Positions 44,182 through 53,225 are shown, counted from the first letter of the stretch. The stretch: DNA of 64,000 bases from an uncultured SAR116 cluster alpha proteobacterium (GCA_902539295.1 CACBIM010000005.1:54695-118694), one strand, 5' to 3'. Program-made: numbers and translations. Notes: generated by a model not told the origin, from the sequence alone.

Positions 44182-45594
44182 ATGCAATCTAAATCTGAAA
44201 AAATAATATTAGGTCACAAAATTAAGAGACTAAGGCAAGACTTAAATATAAGTCAGCTTGAGATGGCACAAGAGCTTAATATTTCAGCGAGCTACTTAAA
44301 CTTAATAGAAAATAATCAGAGGCCTATAACAGTTAACTTACTTTTCAAGCTAGGACAATTATATAACATTGATTTTAAGGAGTTTACAGAGGATGAAACT
44401 GGAAAGCTGAGTGTTGAGCTGAATGAAATTTTTTTAGATCCAGTATTTAAATCGAGTGATATTACTAAAAGAGATATTAAAAATCTAGCACAAACCTCTC
44501 CAGTAATTGGAAATGCTATAATTAAGCTTTTTGAAACTTATCTTAAATTAAAAGAGGAAACAAATGATAATGCTGACCTGCAAAGTTTAAAGCTTGCACC
44601 ATTTGAGAGCATAAGAAGTTTTTTAGATAATTCAAAAAATTATTTTCCAACACTAGAGCAAGCATCAAAATCAATTAGGGCAAAATCAAATATAAATGAC
44701 GCAGCAAATATTTATTTTAAATTATGTAAGTATGTTGAGGATAAATTAAAAACTCAAATTAAAGTTCTACCTAAGTCAATTATGGAAAACTTATTTAGTA
44801 GATATGATCCTCATAGAGGTCGCATACTTATTTCAGAGGCGCTTGACATAGAAAACAAAAGTTTTCAAATTGCATCACAAATTGCTCTTATTGAGTTTGA
44901 TGATTTAATAAATGAAATTATTATTAAGTCTAATTTCAAATCACCTGACGAAAAATATCTCCTAAAAATGTCTCTTGCAAACTATTTTGGACTTTCCCTA
45001 ATTATGCCTTACGATGAATTTAAATCATCAGCAGTTGAGCTTAGATATGATTTAGAAATTCTATCTGCTCGTTTTTCTACAAATATAGAACACGTTTGCC
45101 AACGATTAACTACACTTAATAAAAGAACAAATTTAGGTGTGCCTTTTTTTTATTTTAAATTTGATGAGGCTGGAAACATTCATAGTAGGCTATTTTCAAA
45201 AGACATGAATTTTCCAAAAAATCCAGGGGCTAATCCTGATTGGTCTGTTCATCAAATTTTTAAAAATCCAGGAAGCACATTAGTACAAGTTTCTGAACTA
45301 GAAGGAGGCAAAAAATTTATTAATATTTCAAAAACTATTAAAAGATCCCTAGTTAATATAAATGAAACCAGCCCACTATTTTCGATAATTTTGGGTTGTG
45401 AAATAAGATATATGGAAAATCTTGTTTATGCAGATACTCTGCTTCAAAATAAAGTTCAAAAAGTATCAAAGATACATATTGGCTGTCGCTTATGCGGAAT
45501 GAATGTGTGTGAACACAAGAAAAATGAAACAGATTTAGCCACTCTTCTCGATCCTAATATAAGATATAACGGTCTATTTGAATTTAATAATTGA
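44182..45594 (+). CDS. XRE-family regulator of the ScfR/RamB (short-chain fatty acid/acetate) type
   Basis: A 470-residue regulator. Residues 10-63 are an XRE helix-turn-helix (IKRLRQDLNISQLEMAQELNISASYLNLIE). The central region (about 160-300) corresponds to the IrrE-like M78 domain, but the HExxH metallopeptidase motif is absent (FQIASQIALIEFDDL), as is usual for transcription-factor members. The C-terminal domain ends in a cysteine cluster, GCRLCGMNVCEHKK near residue 434, which may bind metal or sense redox state. Homologues control glyoxylate-shunt and propionate genes in response to acyl-CoA. Its divergent position beside aceA and the shared operator cluster make aceA its likely target. 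Confidence 0.88.
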   Translation: MQSKSEKIILGHKIKRLRQDLNISQLEMAQELNISASYLNLIENNQRPITVNLLFKLGQLYNIDFKEFTEDETGKLSVELNEIFLDPVFKSSDITKRDIKNLAQTSPVIGNAIIKLFETYLKLKEETNDNADLQSLKLAPFESIRSFLDNSKNYFPTLEQASKSIRAKSNINDAANIYFKLCKYVEDKLKTQIKVLPKSIMENLFSRYDPHRGRILISEALDIENKSFQIASQIALIEFDDLINEIIIKSNFKSPDEKYLLKMSLANYFGLSLIMPYDEFKSSAVELRYDLEILSARFSTNIEHVCQRLTTLNKRTNLGVPFFYFKFDEAGNIHSRLFSKDMNFPKNPGANPDWSVHQIFKNPGSTLVQVSELEGGKKFINISKTIKRSLVNINETSPLFSIILGCEIRYMENLVYADTLLQNKVQKVSKIHIGCRLCGMNVCEHKKNETDLATLLDPNIRYNGLFEFNN

Positions 45595-45605
45595 AACAGA
45601 CCGTT
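45568..45605 (+). terminator. Possible terminator overlapping the end of the regulator gene
   Basis: AACGGTCT (45568-45575) pairs with AGACCGTT (45598-45605) across a 22-base loop that includes the stop codon. The stem is perfect but short, and the T run after it is weak. It lies between convergent genes, where a bidirectional terminator would be expected. Confidence 0.35.
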
Positions 45606-45618
45606 ACTTTAAAATTTA

Positions 45619-46680
45619 CTAAGGTAATTTAAATTTTACTCTCAAGCCTGTAGTTGTTGCGTCATTATTTGTAAAATTTCCAGTACCATATGCTGTTGTA
45701 ACCGCTTTATCACCAAAAGAAGACATTGCATAACCAAAAGCTACATCAACACTTTCAGTAACGTAATTTACACCAATACTATAAGTGTCAGTTCCATTTG
45801 TGGGTGATAAAAGACTTGTGCCAGTAGCAGAGCTTCCTTCTTCAGTAGTATATGAAAAACTTCCACTTAATTTTTCACTAAATTTTCTTCCAACGCCAAT
45901 ATTATACTTTTCTCCATCTGTAAATGAGCTAATTGCTCCTATGCCATTTAATTTAACTTGGGCACTTGCATGCTCACCTTGGTGAATAGAGCCAAACATC
46001 AGTGTGTTATTAGCAATTCCAGTTTCAAATTCTAAAGTTGTAAAAGAGGGTTGAGAAACTGTTCCTGAACCTACTACAGTTGTGGGCACAACAATATCTA
46101 TACCTGGAGCCTGAGTTAATAAAACTTTAAGAGCAATCTCTGGCATCTCATAACTAACACCTGCCACATAACCAATGCCACTATCCGGTGTTGTAACTAA
46201 GTCACCTTGAGCAGGATTGATGTTCAGTGTTGATCTTTTAATAGTCAATTGTCTTACCCCGGCAACTAAACCAAAACCTGAATTTGATAAGTTATATTTG
46301 CCAGTTAAACTCAAAGCTTGTGATCTTAATAAAGCTTTTTGGCCTGCGGGCACTCCACCAACTGTAGCTGGATATTGAAGGGTTGAAGCCATAGGTTCGT
46401 ACATTTCAAAAGCATAAGAAATATTTTCATTATAATCAGATTTAAATGCTGCAGACATTAGGTTAAGTTTTTTTATTATTGATTGGTTGTCTAGCGAGGT
46501 ATAAAGATTATCAGTTACAGTTGAAGAAGTTTGCCTAGTTGAAAAATTGACAGTTTTGCCTTCTGAAAACAAAATCATATTATTTTGGCGACTAACTTCT
46601 AATCCACCGGCAAAAGAATTGGAAGACACCAAAATAATTAAAGTGCCTATTTTTAAAAATAGTGAAATAAATTTACCCAT
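45619..46680 (-). CDS. FadL/OmpP1-like outer membrane porin
   Basis: A 353-residue exported beta-barrel candidate. The signal peptide is FISLFLKIGTLIILVSSNSFA, with cleavage before GGLEVSRQ. The mature N-terminus GGLEVSRQNNMILFSEG resembles the hatch region of FadL-type proteins, and the rest alternates hydrophobic and polar residues in strand-length units, ending in a final strand GLRVKFKLP. FadL proteins import long-chain fatty acids and other hydrophobic compounds. A GGGAGG Shine-Dalgarno precedes ATG. It converges on the ScfR-like regulator, which would link hydrophobic substrate uptake with glyoxylate-shunt genes. The barrel call is firm; the exact substrate is not. Confidence 0.78.
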   Translation of the reverse strand: MGKFISLFLKIGTLIILVSSNSFAGGLEVSRQNNMILFSEGKTVNFSTRQTSSTVTDNLYTSLDNQSIIKKLNLMSAAFKSDYNENISYAFEMYEPMASTLQYPATVGGVPAGQKALLRSQALSLTGKYNLSNSGFGLVAGVRQLTIKRSTLNINPAQGDLVTTPDSGIGYVAGVSYEMPEIALKVLLTQAPGIDIVVPTTVVGSGTVSQPSFTTLEFETGIANNTLMFGSIHQGEHASAQVKLNGIGAISSFTDGEKYNIGVGRKFSEKLSGSFSYTTEEGSSATGTSLLSPTNGTDTYSIGVNYVTESVDVAFGYAMSSFGDKAVTTAYGTGNFTNNDATTTGLRVKFKLP

Positions 46681-46735
46681 ACTAACCTCCCATTTTAGTT
46701 GACTGCATATTTAATTTAATTGACTGTATAATAAT

Positions 46736-47179
46736 TTAATCCTTATTGTCCAACCAAATTGTTATTGGTCCATCATTTACTAATGAAACTTTCATATCAC
46801 CTCCAAAAACACCAGTTTTGCAATTTATATTTTGATTTTGGAGTTGCTGTGTAAAGTATTCATAGAGCTTTTCACCTTGCTCTGGATGAGCCGCATATGA
46901 AAATCCAGGCCTGTTGCCTCTAGAAGTGTCCGCAGCTAACGTGAATTGACTAACAACCAAAGCCTCTCCATTAATATCTATTATTGATTTATTCAACTTT
47001 CCTGCTTCATCATTAAAAATTCTTATTTTTGAGATTTTTGAAGCCATTTTTTCAGCATCTTCCTCATTATCATCATTCATAGCGCAAACTAAAATCAGGA
47101 GCCCCTGCTTTATTTCGGAAATTGTACTATTATCTATTGAAACACTCGCTTGAGTTACTCTTTGAATTAAAGCACGCAT
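46736..47179 (-). CDS. dtd: D-aminoacyl-tRNA deacylase
   Basis: A 147-residue protein of the DTD fold. It begins [16 protein letters not shown], has the catalytic [24 protein letters not shown] near residue 78 and the substrate-gating [14 protein letters not shown] near the C-terminus (Gly-cisPro-type NDGP). It removes D-amino acids (and glycine) mischarged on tRNA. AAGGAG lies about seven bases before ATG. It is a stand-alone gene between the porin and a decarboxylase. Confidence 0.95.
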   Translation of the reverse strand: MRALIQRVTQASVSIDNSTISEIKQGLLILVCAMNDDNEEDAEKMASKISKIRIFNDEAGKLNKSIIDINGEALVVSQFTLAADTSRGNRPGFSYAAHPEQGEKLYEYFTQQLQNQNINCKTGVFGGDMKVSLVNDGPITIWLDNKD

Positions 47180-47280
47180 TTACTTCTCCTTATATACTAT
47201 TATAATTTGACAAAACTAGTTTAGCAGATAGCGTCAAGTAATTGAGAAAAAAATAAAATTATCATAAGAAAGGTACGTAA

Positions 47281-48690
47281 ATGGATTGGGATGAGTATAT
47301 TAAATGGGGTGAAGAAGTAGTCCATTGGGGCTCTAATTATAGGAAAAATATTCGAAATTTCCCTGTAAGGTCCCAAAATAATCCTGGAGATACTTATAAT
47401 TTAATACCATCTTCACCACCTGAAAAACCTGAACCAATTCAAAATATTTTTGATGATTTTAACAATCTTATAATGCCTGGCATAACTCATTGGCAACATC
47501 CAAGGTTTTTTGCATATTTTCCAAGTAATGCTGCCCCTGCTTCAGTTTTAGCAGAAATGCTAGCAAATACTATTGGTTCCCAATGTATGTTATGGCAGAC
47601 ATCACCAGCAGCAACTGAACTAGAAGAAAAAATTATTGACTGGTTGAGAGTAAGTATGGGCTTACCTGATGTTTTTAAGGGTATAATTCAGGATACAGCT
47701 TCATCAGCCACTCTTACAGCTGTATTGACAATGCGAGAGAAATCATTGAATTGGACAGGCAATAAAACTGGTTTATCAGGAAGGTCGAGGTTGCGAATAT
47801 ATGCATCTGAGGAAGTTCATAGTTCAATCGATAGAGCAATTTGGTTTTCTGGAATAGGAGAGGAAAATCTTGTCAGAATTCCAGTTTATGGTGAGTTGAG
47901 GTCAATGGATCCAGGCAAGTTAAAAAATGCTATTGACCAAGATAAAAAAAATGGCTTCCTACCCGCTGGAATTATAGCAGCAACAGGAGGCACCTCTTCA
48001 GGATCATGTGATAATATAAGCCTCATTGGTGATATAGCTTCAAAAGAAAAATTATACTTGCATGTTGATGCAGCTTGGGCTGGTTCAGCAATGATTTGTT
48101 CTGAGTTTCGAAAACTATGGGCAGGAATTGAAAAGGCAGATTCAATTGTTTTTAATCCACATAAATGGCTTGGTGCTCAATTTGACTGCTCAGTTCAATT
48201 TTTGAAAGATCCAGTTATACAAAAAAACACACTTTCAATTTCACCAGAATATTTGAAAACAAAAGGAATAGAAGGAATTACAAACCTATCAGATTACACT
48301 ATTCAACTAGGCAGACGCTTTCGTTCTTTGAAATTATGGTTTTTAATGCGTGCAGAGGGAATGTCAGGATTAAGAAAAGTAATAAGAAATCACGTAAAGT
48401 GGACTGAAAAATTATATGCGAAAATCAAGGATTTAGAAAATATTGAAATTACCACAACTCCAATTCTAAGCCTATTTACTTTTAGATTTGTGAAAAGTGG
48501 AATTTCAGACAATGACAATTTAAATGAAAGGATTTTACGTGAAATAAATGACGAAGGAAAAATATACCTTACACCAACAAAGGTTAATAATAATTACGTG
48601 ATAAGATTCACAGCAGGAACTTTTGAAATGGATGAGAAAGATTTACACGTTGCTTACGATTGTATCAAAGAGAAATCTGAAAGAATATAG
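47281..48690 (+). CDS. PLP-dependent decarboxylase, aromatic-L-amino-acid decarboxylase family
   Basis: A 469-residue group II decarboxylase. The PLP lysine is in VFNPHKWLGAQFDCS near residue 298, the aspartate in LHVDAAWAGSAM near residue 262 binds the pyridine nitrogen, and the N-terminal HPRFFAYFPSNAAPASVLAEM is typical of tryptophan/DOPA decarboxylase relatives. It releases CO2 from an aromatic or related amino acid to give an amine. The sequence does not fix the substrate; indole-, phenyl- and tyrosine-type substrates are all possible. It stands alone on the plus strand, converging on the SCO1 gene (7-bp gap). Confidence 0.92.
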   Translation: MDWDEYIKWGEEVVHWGSNYRKNIRNFPVRSQNNPGDTYNLIPSSPPEKPEPIQNIFDDFNNLIMPGITHWQHPRFFAYFPSNAAPASVLAEMLANTIGSQCMLWQTSPAATELEEKIIDWLRVSMGLPDVFKGIIQDTASSATLTAVLTMREKSLNWTGNKTGLSGRSRLRIYASEEVHSSIDRAIWFSGIGEENLVRIPVYGELRSMDPGKLKNAIDQDKKNGFLPAGIIAATGGTSSGSCDNISLIGDIASKEKLYLHVDAAWAGSAMICSEFRKLWAGIEKADSIVFNPHKWLGAQFDCSVQFLKDPVIQKNTLSISPEYLKTKGIEGITNLSDYTIQLGRRFRSLKLWFLMRAEGMSGLRKVIRNHVKWTEKLYAKIKDLENIEITTTPILSLFTFRFVKSGISDNDNLNERILREINDEGKIYLTPTKVNNNYVIRFTAGTFEMDEKDLHVAYDCIKEKSERI

Positions 48691-48697
48691 TTATAAG

Positions 48698-49288
48698 CTA
48701 TTGGTTTTCCTGAATAAGGTTTTTGATTTTGGCTATGGCTACATCTGAATGTTCTCTATATGCTATGGTACCTTTTAAAGAAAAGTTTTGATTAATTAGG
48801 AAAATTGTAGATGTGTGGTCAATAGTGTAATCATCGTCTGTAGACACAATTTTCCTATATATGCCCCAAGAATTTGCTAATTTAACTATTTCATTTTCAT
48901 CACCTGTGAGGCCTTTAAAGGTTTCATCAAAGTTTGATAAGTACTCCTCCAATTTTTGGACTGTGTCCCTTTTAGGATCAAGTGAAATAAACAACACTTG
49001 AATTTGTTCTTTTGATAGTTTTATTTCATTAATCCAAGAAGAAATTTCATATAAGGTTGTTGGACAAACCTCGGGACAATGCGTAAAACCAAAAAATACA
49101 ATAGTCGGCCTGGAAGAAAGTATCTTTTCAGAAATTTTTTCACCTTCATGTGACGTGAGATTAAATGGAGTGTCAAACTTCAAATCATTTTTTTTTGAAA
49201 CTTCATCAATTTTAAAATATGCTATTAAGGCTATGATTAATAAAATAGAAGCAGATAAAATTGATACTTTTAAAAATAAATTATTCAT
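48698..49288 (-). CDS. SCO1/SenC-family copper chaperone
   Basis: A 196-residue membrane-anchored thioredoxin-fold protein. An N-terminal helix (VSILSASILLIIALIAYF) anchors it facing the periplasm. The copper-binding CxxxC is Cys71-Pro-Glu-Val-Cys75 in FFGFTHCPEVCPTT, and the conserved histidine is in DYTIDHTSTIFLIN near residue 163. It assembles the Cu-A centre of cytochrome c oxidase or acts in redox homeostasis. No oxidase genes are adjacent in this window. Confidence 0.95.
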   Translation of the reverse strand: MNNLFLKVSILSASILLIIALIAYFKIDEVSKKNDLKFDTPFNLTSHEGEKISEKILSSRPTIVFFGFTHCPEVCPTTLYEISSWINEIKLSKEQIQVLFISLDPKRDTVQKLEEYLSNFDETFKGLTGDENEIVKLANSWGIYRKIVSTDDDYTIDHTSTIFLINQNFSLKGTIAYREHSDVAIAKIKNLIQENQ

Positions 49289-49368
49289 TTTTTTTTTAGA
49301 AATTTACATTAAATAATATAATATAGTACTAATTATAAAGATTAAAATAATTCATTGATGGTAACAAT

Positions 49369-50352
49369 ATGCAGGAAAATTTTTCACGGCGAGAATTAAT
49401 TGAACCAAGCGAACTTAGAAGACTAAATGAAAAATCTAACTTTATGGGTTTTTTTCAATTGTTTAGTCATCTTATTGCTATCCTCTTAATAAGTGTTTTA
49501 CATTACAAATTAATATATTCTTGGTGGTCGCTTGCTTCTGGTTTTGCTTTAGGTGTGTTGATAAATTTTCTTTATGCTGGTCAACATGAATTAAGTCATG
49601 GGACTGTATTTAAAACATTTAAGTTGAATGAATTTTTTGGAAGAATAATTGGATTTTTTATGCTCTTTCCAAGAGACTTTGATCAAATTATGCATTTTGC
49701 TCATCACAAATGGACACAAGACTGGGAAAAAGATGGTGAATTAGTTAGAGAACCATTTACCATTACAACATATCTTTTATGGTTTTGGGGGGTAACATAT
49801 TGGCGTAATAGAATTGTTGGCATATTGAGGAGGGCAAGAGGTGTTGTAATTGAGCCTTACATCAATTCTTCTGAATATAAAAAGGTAATTTTAGAATCTA
49901 GATTACATGTTTTAGGTTACCTCATAATTTTTATTTTATCTTTATACTTTAACAGTTGGGCTGCGTTAACGTTTTGGATACTCCCAATGCTAATTACAAA
50001 GCCAATTCATCAAATGCAAAATACTATTGAGCATCTTGGTTTAACTCACAAAAAAGACATTCTTCAAAACACTCGTTCAAGTAGAACAAACTTTTTGATG
50101 AAATGGCTATGTTGGCAAATGCCTTACCACACTGCACACCATACTTTTCCATCAGTGCCTTTTTGGAAGTTAAAAGAGCTTAATTCAAAAATAGAAAAAA
50201 AATCAGGAAATGTTTACAGTATGGGCTACCTTGAATTTCAAATTGAAGTCATAAAAAGGCTTTGGCAAAAAGACGAAAGTCAGTGGCCCATGAACGAAGT
50301 ATGGGTTATATCAAGAAAGGACGGCACTGAAGTTAGAGTGCCAGCTGAATAA
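49369..50352 (+). CDS. Fatty acid desaturase family membrane protein
   Basis: A 327-residue membrane di-iron enzyme with the three histidine boxes: GQHELSHGT near residue 72, MHFAHHKW near residue 104 and YHTAHHTFPS near residue 260, between membrane helices. It introduces a double bond or hydroxyl into an acyl or related chain with O2. Its stop is 2 bp before a TIM-barrel isomerase gene, which in turn overlaps a cysteine-rich small gene, so the three probably form one transcript. The unusual partners suggest a substrate other than bulk membrane lipid. Confidence 0.93.
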   Translation: MQENFSRRELIEPSELRRLNEKSNFMGFFQLFSHLIAILLISVLHYKLIYSWWSLASGFALGVLINFLYAGQHELSHGTVFKTFKLNEFFGRIIGFFMLFPRDFDQIMHFAHHKWTQDWEKDGELVREPFTITTYLLWFWGVTYWRNRIVGILRRARGVVIEPYINSSEYKKVILESRLHVLGYLIIFILSLYFNSWAALTFWILPMLITKPIHQMQNTIEHLGLTHKKDILQNTRSSRTNFLMKWLCWQMPYHTAHHTFPSVPFWKLKELNSKIEKKSGNVYSMGYLEFQIEVIKRLWQKDESQWPMNEVWVISRKDGTEVRVPAE

Positions 50353-50354
50353 AC

Positions 50355-51221
50355 TTGCAACAAAAATTAGAGGTTTTCACTTCTTATTGGGCAATGTCGC
50401 CTCACGATGATACAGGTGAAAAACTACCTGATGAAAAAATATGTGAGCTAGTTTTTGAAGCTGGTTATAATGGTATGGCTATAGACTTAGGTGCTTCAGA
50501 TGTTAAAAAAGCATTTGAATTACAACCGCTAATGGAAAAAATTGGCCTTACACCGTTAATTGTGGCTTTCCCAAAAACTATTAATTCTCTAAGTGACACT
50601 ATGAAAATGGCTAAAGATTTTGGCTCGCCTTTTATTAATGTGATTGGTCAAGTTATGCCAATATCAGTGGATGGTATGATTCCAGTAATTAGAAAGTGGA
50701 TTGATATGGCTGATAAAATTGGTATTCCTATTCAATTTGAAACACACCGCAATTGCATTACAAATGATCTTTATTCAACACTTCAATTGCTTGATGCAAT
50801 TCCTGAAATGAGAATGTGTTCAGATCTTTCTCATTATGTTGTAGATAGAGAGTTCTGGTATCCACTTTCAGAAAGAGACTTGGGAATGATTTCAAGAATT
50901 TTAGATAGGTCAGATAGTTTTCAAGGGCGTGTAGCAAGTAGGCAGCAAATTCAACTACAAATTGACTTTCCACAGCATCAGAAATGGGTTAATCTTTTTA
51001 AAGATTGGTGGTATGAAGGTATTGAAAAATGGCGTCTAAGAAATTCAGAAGGAACTTGTTATTTTTTATGTGAATTAGGACCTCCAGAGTATGCGATGAC
51101 GGATAAAAATGGAAAAGAATTATCCAATCGATGGGAGGAAGCATTAAATATTAAATTGTGGATTGAAGATATCTGGAAAAAATCTGAGGTTAATTTAGAA
51201 AAAAGTGACAAAAGTTTATAA
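50355..51221 (+). CDS. Sugar phosphate isomerase/epimerase-like TIM-barrel protein
   Basis: A 288-residue AP-endonuclease-2-like barrel. Putative metal ligands are Glu in IQFETHRNC near residue 131, Asp and His in MCSDLSHYVVD near residue 154 and Glu in LCELGPPEYA near residue 237. Relatives include xylose isomerase-like inositol catabolic enzymes and hydroxypyruvate isomerases. The start is TTG, and no earlier in-frame ATG exists. It sits 2 bp after the desaturase gene and overlaps the next gene by 17 bp. The substrate is unknown. Confidence 0.88.
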   Translation: MQQKLEVFTSYWAMSPHDDTGEKLPDEKICELVFEAGYNGMAIDLGASDVKKAFELQPLMEKIGLTPLIVAFPKTINSLSDTMKMAKDFGSPFINVIGQVMPISVDGMIPVIRKWIDMADKIGIPIQFETHRNCITNDLYSTLQLLDAIPEMRMCSDLSHYVVDREFWYPLSERDLGMISRILDRSDSFQGRVASRQQIQLQIDFPQHQKWVNLFKDWWYEGIEKWRLRNSEGTCYFLCELGPPEYAMTDKNGKELSNRWEEALNIKLWIEDIWKKSEVNLEKSDKSL

Positions 51222-51465
51222 CAATAACAATGAAGTCAGAAACAAAGACCTGAAATGTATAAAATGTGGTGCTGAATTTGTTTGTACTTCAGGTCCACCT
51301 GGAAGTTGTTGGTGCCATCACTCACCAAATTTACTTGAGAGTTGGGATTTAGCTGGTGAATGTGTTTGCCCTGATTGTCTTGCTTTAGGAAAACGAGAAG
51401 AAATGCTCGCAAAAAGAAAAGAAAATTTTGCTTTAAGAAGAGCTTTAAATCCTCGCAAAAATTAA
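51205..51465 (+). CDS. Small cysteine-rich (CWC family) protein
   Basis: An 86-residue protein with a compact cysteine pattern: KCIKCGAEFVCTSGPPGSCWCH, then GECVCPDCLALGKREEML. The CxxC, CWC and CxC-xx-C pairs match the cysteine-rich CWC family and could bind zinc or an iron-sulfur cluster. The start is GTG, and the first 17 bases overlap the upstream barrel gene in another frame, so translation is coupled. A basic C-terminus (LAKRKENFALRRALNPRKN) follows the cysteine region. The function is unknown. Confidence 0.8.
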   Translation: MTKVYNNNNEVRNKDLKCIKCGAEFVCTSGPPGSCWCHHSPNLLESWDLAGECVCPDCLALGKREEMLAKRKENFALRRALNPRKN

Positions 51466-51517
51466 AAAAAATTATCGTAAAGCTGGATTTATTTTAAATT
51501 AACACTATTTCTCTAAA

Positions 51518-52072
51518 ATGAATTTATTTTTAAAGCTTATCTTTGGAGCAATTATTATGTTTGCTGCCCTACAAACTAATGCAAAAATTACCGTAGAAGA
51601 ATTTTATAATATTAAATTTAATTCTATAGACGGCAATAAAATTTCTTTGGAAGATTATAGAGATAAAACATTCCTTGTTGTAAACACTGCATCATTTTGT
51701 GGTTTTACAAGACAATTTACTGGATTACAAAATATTTGGAACAAATACAGAAAAGATGGACTTGTAGTTATTGGAGTGCCGTCTAATGACTTTAATCAAG
51801 AGGCTAAAACAAATACTGAAGTTAAAAACTTTTGTGAAGTTAATTTTAATGTAGATTTCATAATGACAGAAACAAGTAATGTTAGAGGAGAAAATGCTCA
51901 TCCTCTGTTTAAATATATAGAAAAGAATTTGGGATCACGTAGTTCTCCCAAGTGGAATTTTTATAAATATATTATTGATAAGAATGGTATTCCTGTAAAT
52001 GTTTTTTCATCGATGACAAAACCTGAAAGTTCCAAGCTTATTAATGCTCTGGAGCTAGAGTTATTTGGATAA
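51518..52072 (+). CDS. Glutathione peroxidase family protein, probably periplasmic
   Basis: A 184-residue thiol peroxidase. A signal peptide (FLKLIFGAIIMFAALQTNA) precedes the catalytic domain, placing it in the periplasm. The active-site peptide VNTASFCGFTRQF contains Cys61 in place of selenocysteine, with the Gln/Trp partners in FTGLQNIWNKY and SPKWNFYKYIID. It reduces hydroperoxides using thioredoxin- or glutathione-like donors. Convergent with the small exported-protein gene (1-bp gap). A periplasmic location is uncommon for this family. Confidence 0.93.
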   Translation: MNLFLKLIFGAIIMFAALQTNAKITVEEFYNIKFNSIDGNKISLEDYRDKTFLVVNTASFCGFTRQFTGLQNIWNKYRKDGLVVIGVPSNDFNQEAKTNTEVKNFCEVNFNVDFIMTETSNVRGENAHPLFKYIEKNLGSRSSPKWNFYKYIIDKNGIPVNVFSSMTKPESSKLINALELELFG

Positions 52073-52073
52073 A

Positions 52074-52370
52074 CTAATTACTAGTTGATGTTGAAGTAGA
52101 ATTATTACTTCCTCCGCTGTCTCCATCCCAGACAGAAACTACAGTCAAACCTAATGCCAGTGAAATCCAACTTAAGTTTATAGTTGAAGCTAAACCCAGG
52201 CCGTAAGAATTTATTACTTGTAGAGTATTTGCTCCGCTTTGAGCACTTGCAGCCACAGTTTTTTCTGGTGATGAGATAATTGTTACATTTGATGAGAGTG
52301 ACTGTGCTAACGACGTGTTAGCTTTAAATAAAAAAAGTACTAAAAAAATGTATTTATATTTATGGCACAT
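52074..52370 (-). CDS. Small exported protein of unknown function with Ser/Thr/Asn-rich tail
   Basis: A 98-residue protein I do not recognise. The signal peptide YKYIFLVLFLFKANTSLA ends near residue 22. A central region contains a hydrophobic helix-like stretch (TINLSWISLALGLTVVSVW), and the C-terminus is DGDSGGSNNSTSTSTSN, a low-complexity tail. It could be an exported lipid- or surface-associated peptide. The clean signal sequence argues that it is a real gene. It lies between the peroxidase and a 136-bp AT-rich gap. Confidence 0.55.
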   Translation of the reverse strand: MCHKYKYIFLVLFLFKANTSLAQSLSSNVTIISSPEKTVAASAQSGANTLQVINSYGLGLASTINLSWISLALGLTVVSVWDGDSGGSNNSTSTSTSN

Positions 52371-52506
52371 AACGCAAATTTTGAAATTTATTTATCTATA
52401 TATAACGGGTAAATATTCAAAGAGTAAAATTTTTATTTTTGTTATTTAATGGCATTGATCTTGCTCATAGCGTTCAAGAATAATAAGATTAAAGGATCCC
52501 CACAAT

Positions 52507-52713
52507 ATGTATTCATCTCCAAATCATGCTCAGGCAATATTAGACGTTTTTTCAATAGCTATATCAGACTTAGTTTCAATGGGTTTGACTGAGCAAGAAG
52601 CAATTAGTGGGTTACTAGGGCAGGCATCTGTAAGAGTGGATCATCCAGCTATGGAACTAGCTCTTGAATTACACAGGTTATACCATAAAGACTTTTCAAA
52701 GGCTAAAATTTAA
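52507..52713 (+). CDS. Small helical protein of unknown function
   Basis: A 68-residue soluble, mostly helical protein I do not recognise. AILDVFSIAISDLVSMGLTEQEAISGLLGQASVRVDHPAMELALELHRLYHK reads as three amphipathic helices, a possible protein-interaction module. The ATG has no clear Shine-Dalgarno. The 3' end overlaps that of apt on the other strand by four bases. The even amino-acid composition suggests a real gene. Confidence 0.55.
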   Translation: MYSSPNHAQAILDVFSIAISDLVSMGLTEQEAISGLLGQASVRVDHPAMELALELHRLYHKDFSKAKI

Positions 52714-53225
52714 AATTCCATAAGTGAGTGGATTTTTATATCCATTTTATTCAAGATTTCTTCACCTTTTAATTCAGGTAAATTTATTATAAACCCTGCT
52801 CCAACAATATTTTTGTTTTCAAACATATTAATAAGCTTAACAGCTGCTACAGCAGTTCCACCAGTCGCAAGTAAATCATCAATTATTAAAATATTTTGAT
52901 GATTGTCCAGGGCGTCCTTATGAAGGTGCATTTCAGTTGAACCATATTCTAAATCAAATTTTACTTTAAATGTGTCAGCAGGTAATTTATCAGGCTTACG
53001 CATTGGAATAAATGCAGTATTTAATTTATACGCTATTGCGCCTGCCATTATAAAACCTCTTGCCTCAATGCTTACAATTGCATCAATATTTTTATTTTCC
53101 CAAGGTTTTGTCATTTCATCAATTAAGTCATGAAATAAGTCTGCTCGTTGCAATAATGTGGTTATGTCTCTAAACTGAATACCTTTTATTGGGTAGTCTT
53201 TAATTGTTCTAACAAATTCTTTCAA
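52710..53225 (-). CDS. apt: Adenine phosphoribosyltransferase
   Basis: A 171-residue type I phosphoribosyltransferase. The PRPP loop ILIIDDLLATGGTAVAAV lies near residue 112, and VSIEARGFIMAGAIAYKL near residue 50 with RKPDKLP is the APT-specific pyrophosphate and hood region. It salvages adenine to AMP. The start is TTG. Its length matches E. coli Apt (183) closely. Confidence 0.95.
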   Translation of the reverse strand: MKEFVRTIKDYPIKGIQFRDITTLLQRADLFHDLIDEMTKPWENKNIDAIVSIEARGFIMAGAIAYKLNTAFIPMRKPDKLPADTFKVKFDLEYGSTEMHLHKDALDNHQNILIIDDLLATGGTAVAAVKLINMFENKNIVGAGFIINLPELKGEEILNKMDIKIHSLMEF

